64,000 nucleotides of DNA from Rhodococcus tukisamuensis NBRC 100609 (GCF_001894985.1 NZ_BCXG01000023.1:1-64000); one strand, 5' to 3'. Counted from the first letter of the stretch, positions 1 to 8,856 are shown. Made by a program: numbers and translations. The notes: a model not told the origin generated them from the sequence alone.

Positions 1-6
1 CGAGGG

Positions 7-264
7 CTACATCAGTCGACCGGGTACCGGATAGCTGCGGGGTGAATCGGTCTCGAGCACGCCCTTGCGAGCCGCCTCCTCGATCGAGTCCCGCAACGAC
101 GGGCAGGTCCGAACCCAGTTGCTGTGCACGCCTTCCGCGGCCTGCCGAGCGAAGTCCGGACAGGACTTCTCCGCGTCCGTCAGCCACTGGACACTGGTGT
201 GGGTCGGGCTGTACTTCTCCACCAGCACCCGGTTACCGCAACTGGTGCAGCTCAGTTCCTGCAT
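7..264 (-). CDS. Small cysteine-rich protein next to kstD, function unknown
   Basis: An 85-residue protein of unknown function. Its N-terminus has a CxxC pair (CTSC, residues 5-8) with further Cys residues near 34 and 51, so a zinc-ribbon or other small metal site is possible. The start is supported by a GAGGAAA ribosome binding site just upstream, in a gap of only 17 bp after kstD on the same strand. It is therefore probably the last gene of the isomerase-kstD transcript. A role in steroid breakdown is inferred from position only; no recognised domain supports it. Confidence 0.7.
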   Translation of the reverse strand: MQELSCTSCGNRVLVEKYSPTHTSVQWLTDAEKSCPDFARQAAEGVHSNWVRTCPSLRDSIEEAARKGVLETDSPRSYPVPGRLM

Positions 265-281
265 GTCGTTTCCTCGTATCC

Positions 282-1961
282 CTAGTCGTCCGCAGACTTT
301 TCGGACGCGGCGCAATGCCGGGCCCCGACGTAGCCGAACACCATCGCGGGGCCGATGGTGGCGCCGGCGCCCGCGTAGTCGTTGCCCATCACGGCGGCGG
401 AGGTGTTGCCGGTCGCGTAGAGCCCGCCGATCACCGACCCGTCCGCGCGCAGCACCTGAGCGTGCTCGTTGTAGACCAGTCCGCCCTTGGTACCCAGGTC
501 GCCCGCCTGCATCCGGACCGCGTAGTAGGGCGCCTGGTCGAGCACGTCCATCGCCGGGGCCGGCAGGGTCGGGTCGCCGTAGTAGTTGTCGTACGCGCTC
601 TCGCCGCGACCGAAGTCCTCGTCCTTGCCGCCCAGCGCAAAACCGTTGAACCGCTGGACAGTCTCGGCCAGCTGCGCCGACGGCAGGCCGATCGCCGAGG
701 CGAGTTCGGCGAGGGTGTCGGCCTGGTGCATCAGCCCCGTCGCGAACCACGACTTCGGGAACTTCTGGCCGGGCATGACGCCGCCGAACTGGTAGCGGTT
801 CTTGGCCTTGCCGTCGAAGATGAACCAGATCGGCTCGTGCCGCCCGGCGATCTGCTCGTGCACGAACGTCACGTACGGCGCGGCCTCGTTGGTGAACCGG
901 CGGCCCGACTGGTCGACGATGATCGACCGCGGTATGGACCGCTCCGAGACCAGCACGTGCATGATGCCGTCGGGCCGCTGGAACGACGGCATCCACCAGG
1001 CGTCGTCCATCAGATCCAGTGCGGCACCGACCTGTTCGCCCGCGACGATGCCGTCACCGGTGTTGTCCACCGAGCCCGCGCTGTAGTTCTCCTTGCCGCC
1101 CTCGCGCAGGTACTGCTTGCGCATCTGCTCGCCCTGCTCGAACCCGCCGCTGGCCAGCAGCACGCCCTTGCGGGTACGGATCCGGACTTCGGCGCCGCCG
1201 CGCTCGGCCACCACGCCGACCACCGCGCCGGAGTCGTCGGTGACCAGGGACTGCATCGGGGTGCCCAGCCACAGCGGGACGCCGGCCTCCTTGACCGCCA
1301 GCCGCAGCCGGCCGATCAGCGCCTGCCCGAGGGTCTCCATGTGCCGACGCAGGATCAGGCTCTTGACCGCGCGCCAGCCGGTACCGAGCGCCGCACGCCG
1401 GCCGGCCCAGGTGCGCATCACCATGTTGAGCTTCGCGAACTCCTTGGAGGTGATGTACAGCCCCGCCGGTGTCGCCAGCGCACCCGGACGCAGCAGCTTC
1501 TCGTCCTCGCCGAGCTCCTTGAGGTCGAACGGCAGCGGCTCGATCGTGCGGCCGGCGGCGCGGCCGCCGGGCTGCTCCGGGTGGTAGTCCGAGTACCCGG
1601 TGCACCACTGGAACCGCAGGTGCCTGCTGGTGTTCTCGAGAAACTCCATGGTCTGCGGGCCGTTGTCGATGAACGCGTCGAGGTTCGCCGAGGGCACGGT
1701 GTCGCAGACCACGGCGTCGAGGTACCGGCGCACGTCCTCGCGGGAGTCGGCCAGCCCCTCCCGGGTGAGCGTCGGGTTGTTCGGGATCCAGATGTTGCCG
1801 CCGGACAGGGCGGTGGTGCCGCCGTAGACGGTGGCCTTCTCGATGATCAACGTGTCGAGTCCGCGATCGGCGCCGGCCAGGGCGCCGGTGAGACCGCCAC
1901 AACCGCTGCCGACGACGAGGAAGTCGACCTCGTGGTCCCAGTTCTGTTCGCTTGCAGTCAT
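282..1961 (-). CDS. kstD: 3-ketosteroid delta1-dehydrogenase (KstD)
   Basis: A 559-residue flavoprotein, the usual size for 3-ketosteroid delta1-dehydrogenases, which introduce the C1-C2 double bond into ring A of 3-ketosteroids using FAD. The N-terminal dinucleotide fold is visible as VVGSGCGGLTGALAGADRG (about residues 13-31). Near the C-terminus is GNDYAGAGATIGPAM, the family motif that carries the active-site Tyr and Gly. With the 9-alpha-hydroxylase kshA this activity opens ring B. A GGGAGAG sequence precedes the ATG. It follows an isomerase gene by 17 bp on the same strand. A related fumarate-reductase-type dehydrogenase is the main alternative, but the motif and neighbours favour KstD. 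Confidence 0.9.
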   Translation of the reverse strand: MTASEQNWDHEVDFLVVGSGCGGLTGALAGADRGLDTLIIEKATVYGGTTALSGGNIWIPNNPTLTREGLADSREDVRRYLDAVVCDTVPSANLDAFIDNGPQTMEFLENTSRHLRFQWCTGYSDYHPEQPGGRAAGRTIEPLPFDLKELGEDEKLLRPGALATPAGLYITSKEFAKLNMVMRTWAGRRAALGTGWRAVKSLILRRHMETLGQALIGRLRLAVKEAGVPLWLGTPMQSLVTDDSGAVVGVVAERGGAEVRIRTRKGVLLASGGFEQGEQMRKQYLREGGKENYSAGSVDNTGDGIVAGEQVGAALDLMDDAWWMPSFQRPDGIMHVLVSERSIPRSIIVDQSGRRFTNEAAPYVTFVHEQIAGRHEPIWFIFDGKAKNRYQFGGVMPGQKFPKSWFATGLMHQADTLAELASAIGLPSAQLAETVQRFNGFALGGKDEDFGRGESAYDNYYGDPTLPAPAMDVLDQAPYYAVRMQAGDLGTKGGLVYNEHAQVLRADGSVIGGLYATGNTSAAVMGNDYAGAGATIGPAMVFGYVGARHCAASEKSADD

Positions 1962-1978
1962 GTTCGTTCTCTCCCGGG

Positions 1979-2350
1979 TCAGACGATCGTCATGTCGTCC
2001 GGCGACCAGATCGCGCGCATGCTTGTGATGCGGGCCTGGTCGTCGAACGTCATGACGTCGATCGGTTCGATCGTGATGGTCTGCTCCCCGGCGACGGTGA
2101 CCACCCGGAAGTGGAACGCCGCGGTGTTGCCCGAGACCCGGACGGTGAGCAGCTCGGTGGTGTTCTGCACCGCGTCGAGCGCGGCGTAGAACTTCTCGAT
2201 GGCCTCGCGGCCGACCTTGGGCTCGGTGCCCACGGGGTCCTCGAGCGTCGCGTCGTCCGCGTACAGGGCGGCGACATCGGCGGAGGTGCCGCCGCCCACC
2301 GCATCGAGGTACTTCGACACAGTGGCGCGAATGTCGTCTGCTGAGGCCAT
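1979..2350 (-). CDS. Ketosteroid delta5-isomerase-like NTF2-fold protein
   Basis: A 123-residue NTF2-fold protein with the complete ketosteroid isomerase triad: Tyr14, Asp38 (in LEDPVGTEP) and Asp98 (in PIDVMTF). These match the classic Tyr14/Asp38/Asp99 of the Comamonas enzyme. Such enzymes shift the steroid double bond from C5-C6 to C4-C5 and so supply substrate for KstD and KshA. It lies directly upstream of kstD and is divergent from the acyl-CoA ligase gene. A second, similar copy closes the cluster at 12187-12561. SnoaL-like proteins share the fold, but the intact triad favours a true isomerase. Confidence 0.82.
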   Translation of the reverse strand: MASADDIRATVSKYLDAVGGGTSADVAALYADDATLEDPVGTEPKVGREAIEKFYAALDAVQNTTELLTVRVSGNTAAFHFRVVTVAGEQTITIEPIDVMTFDDQARITSMRAIWSPDDMTIV

Positions 2351-2421
2351 GATCTCTCCCGGGCTGTGTGGCTGTGATGAACTGTGACGGTAGACACGCA
2401 GGCCCCTGCGCGGTGCCCCCG

Positions 2422-2439
2422 CTTCCCGCCCAGCGGGAG
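2422..2439. promoter_or_regulatory. 18-bp palindromic operator candidate, copy A
   Basis: CTTCCCGCCCAGCGGGAG is a near-palindrome in the divergent region between the isomerase (start 2350) and the acyl-CoA ligase (start 2490). Closely similar elements occur twice between kshA and the hotdog gene (11379-11396 and 11433-11450). Recurrence at cluster promoters suggests a shared regulator, possibly the local IclR or PadR protein. Which protein binds is inference. Confidence 0.5.
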
Positions 2440-2489
2440 CAATCCGAGGGGGTGCCGCGGATCTCCGAACTCGGGTACCTTCCAGATTC

Positions 2490-4112
2490 ATGGAGGTCGG
2501 CGAGCTCACAACGGGCTCCGTGTGGACGGTGCTGGTGCAGGCCGCACGACGGCATGCCGACCGCGAGGCCGTCGTGGACGGACGAGAGCGGCTGACCTAC
2601 GAGGGCCTCACGGCGGCCGCATTCCAGGTCGGCACGGCAATGACCGCCGCGGGCGTCCGGCGCGGCGACCGGGTGGCGCTGTGGGCGCCGAACTCCGTCC
2701 GCTGGGGCGTCGTCGCGCTGGGTGCGCACTCGATCGGCGCGGTGGTGGTGCCGATCAACACCCGGGCCCGCGGCGGCGAGGCCGCCCGACTGCTCCGCCG
2801 CACCGACGCCCGGCTGCTGTTCGTCGCGGACGACTTCCTCGGCACCGGGTACTCGGCGATGCTCCGGGCGGCGGCCGGCGGCACCGGCACCGACGGCCCG
2901 GTGCGCGACCTCCCCGGGCTGCGCCAGATCGTCGACTTCTTCAACGAACCCGACGCCCACCTGACCAGTTGGGCGCAGTTCCTCGCGGCAGCCGCGGCGC
3001 CGCGGCGGGTGGACCTGAGGCCCGGCGTCGGCGGTACACCCGGCCCTGACGACATCGCCTACGTCATGTCCACCTCCGGGTCCACCGGGGACGCCAAGGG
3101 CGTGGTGGTGCGGCACGGGCAGTTGCTGCGGGTCTACCACGACCTCGCGCGGCGCCTCGGCATCGGCAGCGGCGACCGGATCCTCGGTGTCACCCCGCTC
3201 TCGCACTCGATGGGCCTGAACGCGGGACTGCTGGCCACGCTGCTCTCCGGCGGCTGCTACGTCGCGGTTGACGTCTTCGACCCGGCGACCACGCTGAACC
3301 GGATCGGCCAGGAGTCGATCACCGTGCTCTCCGGGCCGCCGACCCTGTTCACCGACCTGATGGGCGCGCTACGGAGCGGCGGCGCCGGCGCCTACCGGCC
3401 GCCGCGGCTCGCGGTCACCGGTGCCACCACGGTCACCGCGGCACTGCTGGACCGGATCCGCGACGTGCTCGGGATCGAGCTGATCGTGACGGGCTACGGG
3501 TTGACGGAGACCACCGGCACCGTCACCGCGCGGTACCCGTCGAGCGACACCAGCGCCGCCGCGCTCGGCGCGCCGCCGCTGCCCGGCGTCGAGCTGCGGG
3601 TGGTCGACGCCAGCGGCCGGCCCGTGGACACGGGCACGGCGGGGGAGGTGCTGGTGCGCGGGTTCAACGTGACCAGCGGCTACTACGAGGACCCGGCCGC
3701 CACCGCGGCGGCGATCGACCCCGACGGCTGGCTGCACACCGGCGACGTCGGGGTGCTGGGCGCGACGGGGGAGCTGCGGATCGTCGACCGCCTGGGCGAC
3801 ACCTTCATCGTCGGCGGCTTCAACGTCTACCCCTCGGAGGTCGAGCAGGTGCTGAGCCGGGCGCCCGCGGTCGCGGAGGTCGCGGTGGTGGGGGTGCCGG
3901 ACGAACGGCTGGGCGAACGCGGCGTCGCCTACGTGGTGCCGGTGCCCGGGCAGACCGTGTCCGTACGGGACCTGCTGGACCGCTGCCGGGCCGAGCTGGC
4001 CGGCTACAAGGTGCCCGCGGCGGTGATCACGCTGGCGGAGCTGCCGCGGCTGGCGTCGGGCAAGCCGTCGCGCCGGGCGCTGCGGGAACTGGCGGGCAGA
4101 CGCGCCCGCTGA
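2490..4112 (+). CDS. Acyl-CoA ligase, ANL superfamily (FadD-like)
   Basis: A 540-residue AMP-forming ligase that would activate a carboxylate to its CoA thioester through an acyl-adenylate. Visible signatures are the P-loop STSGSTGDAKGV (about residues 193-204), the adenine-binding GYGLTETTG (about 332-340), the hinge-region LHTGDVG and a C-terminal Lys in SGKPSRR. In this setting a steroid side-chain or ring-derived acid is a likely substrate, but the sequence does not show which. No Shine-Dalgarno is visible. A TACCTT box ends 8 nt before the ATG, so the mRNA may be leaderless. It is divergent from the isomerase-kstD genes. Confidence 0.85.
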   Translation: MEVGELTTGSVWTVLVQAARRHADREAVVDGRERLTYEGLTAAAFQVGTAMTAAGVRRGDRVALWAPNSVRWGVVALGAHSIGAVVVPINTRARGGEAARLLRRTDARLLFVADDFLGTGYSAMLRAAAGGTGTDGPVRDLPGLRQIVDFFNEPDAHLTSWAQFLAAAAAPRRVDLRPGVGGTPGPDDIAYVMSTSGSTGDAKGVVVRHGQLLRVYHDLARRLGIGSGDRILGVTPLSHSMGLNAGLLATLLSGGCYVAVDVFDPATTLNRIGQESITVLSGPPTLFTDLMGALRSGGAGAYRPPRLAVTGATTVTAALLDRIRDVLGIELIVTGYGLTETTGTVTARYPSSDTSAAALGAPPLPGVELRVVDASGRPVDTGTAGEVLVRGFNVTSGYYEDPAATAAAIDPDGWLHTGDVGVLGATGELRIVDRLGDTFIVGGFNVYPSEVEQVLSRAPAVAEVAVVGVPDERLGERGVAYVVPVPGQTVSVRDLLDRCRAELAGYKVPAAVITLAELPRLASGKPSRRALRELAGRRAR

Positions 4113-4115
4113 CGC

Positions 4116-4496
4116 CTACTTGGTGCGCGGAAACCGTGCCCGGTACGCCATCACGTCGGCGAGCCGGAAGCGCCGGTGGGTCCCGCGGAGTTCGATCGGC
4201 AGTTCCTTCGCGTCGGCGAGCCGCCGCACGTAGGTGTCGGAGACGCCGAGGACCTCGGCGGCCTGCGAGGTGGTGAGCAGGTCGGCGACCGGGCCGAGGC
4301 CGACGCCCTCGCCGGCACCCAGGTGCGTCAGCAGCTGCAGGACGGCGTCGCGCACGGGGGCGGGGACCGGGACGGCGACGCCGTCGACGACCACCTCCGA
4401 CTCCGCGGGCGCCGCGTCGGGCAGTGCCTCGAGGGCCGCCCGGATCCGGGCCGCAGCGGCGGCATCGAGCGCGGGCACGATGTGGTCGATGCTCAT
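4116..4496 (-). CDS. Helix-turn-helix protein of the excisionase/antitoxin type
   Basis: A 126-residue protein with a C-terminal excisionase/MerR-like helix-turn-helix (about residues 74-122: LTTSQAAEVLGVSDTYVRRL followed by a wing). The N-terminal half has no recognised fold. In actinobacteria this architecture is common in antitoxins paired with a PIN-domain RNase, but no PIN gene is present on either side. It lies convergent to the acyl-CoA ligase with only 3 bp between the stop codons. It is either an orphan antitoxin or a local regulator; its target is unknown. Confidence 0.75.
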   Translation of the reverse strand: MSIDHIVPALDAAAAARIRAALEALPDAAPAESEVVVDGVAVPVPAPVRDAVLQLLTHLGAGEGVGLGPVADLLTTSQAAEVLGVSDTYVRRLADAKELPIELRGTHRRFRLADVMAYRARFPRTK

Positions 4497-4591
4497 TCGA
4501 ACGTCCCTGTCGTCAGTGGTGGAGACCGGAAGGCGGGACGACCGGCGGCCGCCCCGCCTGACACGATCTCACGCAGGCACGATCCGGCGGA

Positions 4592-5107
4592 TCAGACCGC
4601 GAAGCCGCCGAAACCGCCCTTGAAGAACAACAGGGGGCTGCCGTCGGCGTCCGCGGTGAGGCTGGTGATCCGCGCCAGCACGATGGTGTGGTCACCCGCG
4701 TCGTGCTCGAGCTCGACGGTCGCCTCGATCCGGGCCAGCGCGCCGGCCAGCGCCGGGGCGCCGTTGCCGGCGTGGGACCAGTCGACCTGGGCGAACTTGT
4801 CGCCGCCGCTGACCGCGAAGGTCGAGCACACGTCCTTCTGGTCGGCGGCGAGGATGTTGATGCACAGCTCGCCGGCCTCGCGCAGCAGCGGCCAGCTGGT
4901 CGACGTCTTGGCGGGGCAGAACGAGATGTACGGCGGCTCCAGGGACACCGACACCACCGACTGGCAGGCGAAGCCGAGCGGCCGGTCGCCGTCGTGGGCC
5001 GCGATGACCGCGACGCCCGTGCAGAAGTGCCCCATCACCTTCTTCAGAGTGGCGGCATCGGGGGCCGAAAGGGCGGTCTCGTCGACGACGGTGATCTCTG
5101 CGCTCAT
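4592..5107 (-). CDS. hsaB: Flavin reductase, HsaB-like monooxygenase reductase component
   Basis: A 171-residue flavin:NAD(P)H reductase. It shows the flavin-reductase fold, with a GHFCTGVAVIAA segment near residue 28 and the CQSVVSVSLEPP flavin-contact region. HsaB supplies reduced flavin to the oxygenase HsaA, which hydroxylates the phenolic seco-steroid to a catechol. A matching hsaA-like gene lies 4 kb away in this cluster, which supports the assignment, although the two are not adjacent here. It is transcribed divergently from the PadR gene, so that regulator may control it. A generic reductase serving another oxygenase is possible. Confidence 0.78.
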   Translation of the reverse strand: MSAEITVVDETALSAPDAATLKKVMGHFCTGVAVIAAHDGDRPLGFACQSVVSVSLEPPYISFCPAKTSTSWPLLREAGELCINILAADQKDVCSTFAVSGGDKFAQVDWSHAGNGAPALAGALARIEATVELEHDAGDHTIVLARITSLTADADGSPLLFFKGGFGGFAV

Positions 5108-5234
5108 GGGTGTCTCCTCCTGACAGAATGTGCACGACCAGAATCGGGTGCAGCGGCGCAACGCACCATCCGGTGTCCCGGTCAGTGGTCTCACGACCTG
5201 CTGCGACGCGAATACCGATTGATAGCATTGGCCG

Positions 5235-5924
5235 GTGTCAGCGACCGAATCGGCCCCCGAGTCGGATCTACCCAACCTCCCCGCGACGAGCTGGGCCGTA
5301 CTCGGCATGCTCGCGTTCGACGAGGAACTCTCCGGCTACGACCTGAAGAAGTGGGCCGACTGGTCCATCAAGTTCTTCTACTGGAGCCCGTCCTTCAGCC
5401 AGGTGTACACCGAGCTGAAGAAGCTCGAGACGCACGGGTTCGTCACCTCCCGGGTCCAGCACGACAACGGCGTGCGCGGTCGGCGGCTGTACAAGATCAC
5501 CGAGTCGGGCACCGAGGCGGTGCGCCGGTGGTCCAACGAGGCACCGATCGACCCGCCGATCCTCAAACACGGTGTGATGCTCCGCATCTGGCTCGGTCAC
5601 CTCAACGAACCGGCCCGGCTCAAGGAAATCCTGCGCGAGCACATCGAGTACGTGAAGAAGATGGAACGCCGCGCGGCCGCCGACGCCCTGGGCGCGGACA
5701 AGGAACCCGCGTGGGCGTACTCGCAGATCGTGCTGCGGTGGTCGGAGCGCTACTACGCCGCGGAACGGGAGCTGGCCGAGCAGCTGATCGCCGACATCGA
5801 CAAGGCCGACGCCGTCCTCGCCCAGGTGAAGGACGGGGACGACGCCGGCTTCCCGAAGCCGACCCCCGGCGTCTGGCGGCAGGTCGCCCAGGAGACCGAG
5901 GACGAGAACCCCGACCTGGACTGA
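5235..5924 (+). CDS. PadR-family transcriptional regulator
   Basis: A 229-residue PadR regulator. The winged helix spans about residues 18-95 (SWAVLGMLAFDEELSGYDLK, then the recognition region with VYTELKKLE), followed by a C-terminal helical dimerisation domain of the Vir type. PadR proteins usually repress a neighbouring gene and are released by an aromatic or hydrophobic ligand. It is divergent from hsaB, the likely target. The GTG start has no ribosome binding site but lies 6 nt after a TAGCAT box, so the transcript is probably leaderless. A degenerate copy of the cluster's 18-bp palindrome lies at about 5174-5191. Confidence 0.85.
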   Translation: MSATESAPESDLPNLPATSWAVLGMLAFDEELSGYDLKKWADWSIKFFYWSPSFSQVYTELKKLETHGFVTSRVQHDNGVRGRRLYKITESGTEAVRRWSNEAPIDPPILKHGVMLRIWLGHLNEPARLKEILREHIEYVKKMERRAAADALGADKEPAWAYSQIVLRWSERYYAAERELAEQLIADIDKADAVLAQVKDGDDAGFPKPTPGVWRQVAQETEDENPDLD

Positions 5925-5949
5925 CGGCGACCGGCCGACCGGACCGCCG

Positions 5950-6885
5950 TCAGCGTTCGGCGCCGCCGAGCAGCTCGGACAGGTCCGCCCACAGCTGCTT
6001 CTGCGCGCGCCGGGCGATGGTGAGCGCCCCGATCGTGGCGAACCCGTGGATGGCCCCGTCGTAGCGCCGATGGGTCACCGGCACACCTTCCGCGGCAAGG
6101 GCTTCCGCATAGGCGTCGCCCTCCGAGCAGAGCGGGTCGAAGCCCGCGGTCAGCACCACGGCCGGCGCCAGACCGGCCAGCTGTGCCCGGATCGGCGAGG
6201 CGTACGGGTGCTCCCGGTCGGCCACCGGCACGTACTGGTCCCAGTACCACTGCATCGCCGCGCGGGTGTTGAAGTAACCCTCGCCGTAGGCCCGGTACGA
6301 CTCGGTGTCGAAGTCCGCGGCGATCACCGGGTACAGCAGCGCCTGCGCCGCCAGCGCCGGGCCGCCGCGGTCACGGGTGAGCAGCGCGGTCACCGCGGCG
6401 AGGTTGCCGCCCGCGCTGTCCCCGGCCACCGCGATCCGGTCGGGATCGACGCCCAGCGCCGCGGCCCCGCGGTGCACCCAGCCGAGCACCGCGTAGACGT
6501 CCTCGGCCGCCGCGGGCCACGGGGACTCCGGCGCCAGCCGGTAGTCCACCGAGACCACCACCGCGCCGGTGCCGTTGGACATCGCACGGCAGAAGCCGTC
6601 GTGGGTGTCGAGGTCGCAGAACACGAACCCGCCACCGTGCGCGAACACCACCACCGGAAGCGCCACGTCGGAAGTGCTTGCGGGACGGTAGATCCGGACC
6701 GGGATCTCGCCGGCGGGCCCGGGCACGGCCGCCTCGACGAGACCGCCGACGGGCTCCGGTTCGGCGGGCAACTGGAGTCGCGCCCGGACGGTGGCCCGGG
6801 CCTGTGCCCCGGTCATGGTCTCGACCTTCGGGAATCCGGTGTTCAGCGCGCCGAGCAGCGCCGCCACCTCCGCATCGAGACTCAT
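5950..6885 (-). CDS. Alpha/beta hydrolase of the hormone-sensitive lipase family
   Basis: A 311-residue esterase. The HSL signature HGGG (oxyanion hole, about residue 84) and GDSAGG nucleophile elbow (Ser about 155) are both present, with an acid residue in the FDPLCSEGD region and a late His in DGAIHGFA. This points to hydrolysis of short or steroid esters. It is not the C-C hydrolase HsaD, which lacks HGGG. Its ATG overlaps the stop codon of the IclR gene by 4 nt, so the two are translationally coupled. The natural substrate is unknown. Confidence 0.87.
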   Translation of the reverse strand: MSLDAEVAALLGALNTGFPKVETMTGAQARATVRARLQLPAEPEPVGGLVEAAVPGPAGEIPVRIYRPASTSDVALPVVVFAHGGGFVFCDLDTHDGFCRAMSNGTGAVVVSVDYRLAPESPWPAAAEDVYAVLGWVHRGAAALGVDPDRIAVAGDSAGGNLAAVTALLTRDRGGPALAAQALLYPVIAADFDTESYRAYGEGYFNTRAAMQWYWDQYVPVADREHPYASPIRAQLAGLAPAVVLTAGFDPLCSEGDAYAEALAAEGVPVTHRRYDGAIHGFATIGALTIARRAQKQLWADLSELLGGAER

Positions 6886-7751
6886 GCGTACTGCAGGTCC
6901 TGCGTCGGCGCGATCGCGGCGGGCCGGGTGCGGACGGCGGACGGGCCGCCGAGCAGCGGCCGGGACTGCTGCTGCAGGGTGGGCTGCACCCGCACCGGGC
7001 CGCCCTCGATGTTGCGCCAGATCCCCATCGCGGCCATCCGCACGGGGGCGGCGAGCCGGTGGTCGAGCCGCATCGCGGTGACGGGTCCGCAGATCGAAAC
7101 CGCCGCGATGGCCTCGCCGATGTTGCCGATCGGCGCCGCCACACAGCTGAAGCCGGGCACCGACTCCTCCCGCTCGTAGGCGATGCCGTGGGCGCGCACC
7201 TTCTCGAGTTCGGTGCGCAGCTGGGCACCGGTGGAGATGGAGTACTTGGTCTTGCGGGCCAGCAGGTCGGCGTCCACCGCGGCCAGCTCGGCATCGGTGG
7301 CGAACCCGAGCAGCGCCTTGCCGACGGCGGTGCAGTGCGCGGGGTAGCGACCGCCGACCCGGGTCGGGATGGCCGCCGCCATCCGGCCGCCGATCTTCTC
7401 GAGGTAGACCACGTCGGACCCGTCGAGGATGGCCAGGTGCACCACCTGACCGGTCACCCGGTGCAGCTCGTGCAGGAAGGGCAGCGCCGCGCGGTGCATC
7501 CGGTCCTGGTGCACGGCCAGCGAACCCAACTCCACCAGCCGCATGCCCAGCTCGTAGTCACGGCCCTGACGACGCAGCCACCGCATCTGCACCAGGCGCT
7601 CGAGCATCCGGTGGGCGGAGGACCGCGGCAGCCCGGTGCGGCGGACGATCTGCGCGAGCGTCAGCCGGCCCGGACCGTCGAAGGCGTCCAGCACCAGCGA
7701 GACGCGATCAAGGACGGCGCTCGGGGTACTGGTCTCGACCTGTGTGGTCAT
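6882..7751 (-). CDS. IclR-family transcriptional regulator
   Basis: A 289-residue IclR regulator. The N-terminal winged helix (about residues 15-75, including the LPRSSAHRMLERL recognition helix) is followed by the effector-binding domain with the usual GR-PAHCTAVGKALL segment. The start at 7751 is chosen because GGAGG lies just upstream; a longer reading lacks this. It is coupled by a 4-nt overlap to the esterase gene. IclR proteins commonly govern catabolic genes for aromatic compounds, so control of the hsa/ksh genes is plausible but not shown. Confidence 0.87.
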   Translation of the reverse strand: MTTQVETSTPSAVLDRVSLVLDAFDGPGRLTLAQIVRRTGLPRSSAHRMLERLVQMRWLRRQGRDYELGMRLVELGSLAVHQDRMHRAALPFLHELHRVTGQVVHLAILDGSDVVYLEKIGGRMAAAIPTRVGGRYPAHCTAVGKALLGFATDAELAAVDADLLARKTKYSISTGAQLRTELEKVRAHGIAYEREESVPGFSCVAAPIGNIGEAIAAVSICGPVTAMRLDHRLAAPVRMAAMGIWRNIEGGPVRVQPTLQQQSRPLLGGPSAVRTRPAAIAPTQDLQYA

Positions 7752-7808
7752 GTGGGTCCTCCAGGTTCGCACGGTGATCGGCAGGGGGTCCGACCATGGT
7801 GTTTCGAT

Positions 7809-7822
7809 TAGGAATATACCTA
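7809..7822. promoter_or_regulatory. AT-rich imperfect palindrome upstream of the iclR gene
   Basis: TAGGAATATACCTA matches its reverse complement at 12 of 14 positions. It lies 58 bp upstream of the IclR start, in an AT pocket that stands out from the surrounding DNA. It could be the promoter and autoregulatory operator. The rest of the 7752-7950 gap holds only the hsaC terminator. Confidence 0.4.
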
Positions 7823-7891
7823 TTGATACCACGGGAGGTGTCGGCTGTCACACCCCAATTTTCGGAACCGGACGAATCGCACACGCGAAAA

Positions 7892-7922
7892 GGCCCCGGG
7901 TCGAATGACTCGACCCGGGGCC
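7892..7922 (-). terminator. Intrinsic terminator of the kshA-hsaA-hsaC operon
   Basis: A perfect 13-bp stem (GGCCCCGGGTCGA and its complement) with a 5-nt loop, followed on the minus strand by TTTT. It lies 28 bp after the hsaC stop codon, as expected for a Rho-independent terminator. Confidence 0.85.
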
Positions 7923-7950
7923 CCTGACGGTGCTACCTGTGCGTTGTGAC

Positions 7951-8856
7951 CTACATCGCCGCGAGCGGCTCGCTGCCGGACCAGTCGTGGCCCCAGTAGC
8001 TGTCCGCGGTGATCTCCTCCGCGGAGTAGTACTTCTCGTCGACCTTCATGCCCTCGGTGCCGAACTCGACGTCCCAGCCACCGGGGGCGCGGACGTAGAA
8101 CGAGACCATCTTGTCGTTGGTGTGCCGGCCCAGCGTCGAGGACACCGAGAAGCCGTCCTTGACCACCCGGTCCAACGCCTGTCCGACCGCGTCCAGGGTG
8201 TCGACCTCGACCATCACGTGCACCAGGCCGGGCGCTCCGCCGTGGGGCGCGGGGCACAGCGCCAGGCTGTGGTGGCGCTCGTTGACGCCCATGAAGCGCA
8301 CCCGCATCGGCCCGAACTCCGGCGGTGCCGGGATCCGGAACGCGCCGCGGGGCAGGAAGCCGAGCACGTCGGTATAGAAGTCGAAGGCGCCGTTCGGGTC
8401 CATCGTCGGGAGCACCACGTGGCCGAGACCCTGTGCGCCGGTGACGAACTTGGCGCCGAACGGGGTCACCACGGGGCTGTGGTCGAGCACGGCGCCGTGG
8501 AAGATCTCCAGCGTCGCGCCGGCCGGGTCCTGGAAGGTGACGACCTCCTCGACCCGGCGGGCGTCGGCCTCCTCGACCGAGAGCGGCTTGACCGCGATGC
8601 CCGCCCGCTCGACGGCCTCGGTGACCCGGACCAGGGCGGCATGGTCGCGGACCTCCCAGCCGATGGTGACGATCTCGTCGGACTCGCCCGGGACCACGAC
8701 GATGCGGGCGGCCCGCTCGTCCATCCGCAGGTAGAGCGCGTCGGCGTCGGGGCCGGAGCCCTTGGCGAAGCCGAGCACGTCGAAGGCGAACGTGCGCCAG
8801 CGCTCCATGTCGTTGGTCTGGACCTTGATGTAGCCCAGTCCCTTGATGTCGGTCAT
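7951..8856 (-). CDS. hsaC: Extradiol ring-cleavage dioxygenase, HsaC/BphC type
   Basis: A 301-residue type I extradiol dioxygenase built from two vicinal-oxygen-chelate modules. The iron ligands are visible: His in GLGHVVLP (about 145), His in VHVMVEVD (about 210) and Glu in WDVEFGTEG (about 262). HsaC opens the catechol ring produced by HsaA/HsaB during steroid degradation. An AAGGGC sequence precedes the ATG. It is the last gene of the apparent kshA-hsaA-hsaC operon, 47 bp after hsaA, and is followed by a strong terminator. BphC-type enzymes for other catechols are very similar; the steroid role rests on the neighbours. Confidence 0.88.
   Translation of the reverse strand: MTDIKGLGYIKVQTNDMERWRTFAFDVLGFAKGSGPDADALYLRMDERAARIVVVPGESDEIVTIGWEVRDHAALVRVTEAVERAGIAVKPLSVEEADARRVEEVVTFQDPAGATLEIFHGAVLDHSPVVTPFGAKFVTGAQGLGHVVLPTMDPNGAFDFYTDVLGFLPRGAFRIPAPPEFGPMRVRFMGVNERHHSLALCPAPHGGAPGLVHVMVEVDTLDAVGQALDRVVKDGFSVSSTLGRHTNDKMVSFYVRAPGGWDVEFGTEGMKVDEKYYSAEEITADSYWGHDWSGSEPLAAM

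Noticed and set aside
282-3206. A 974-residue minus-strand frame merging kstD with upstream sequence
   Set aside because: Only the C-terminal 559 residues look like KstD. The remainder runs antisense to the isomerase and ligase genes with no homology.
5950-6885. HsaD (steroid C-C hydrolase)
   Set aside because: The HGGG and GDSAGG motifs place it in the hormone-sensitive lipase family, not with HsaD-type hydrolases.
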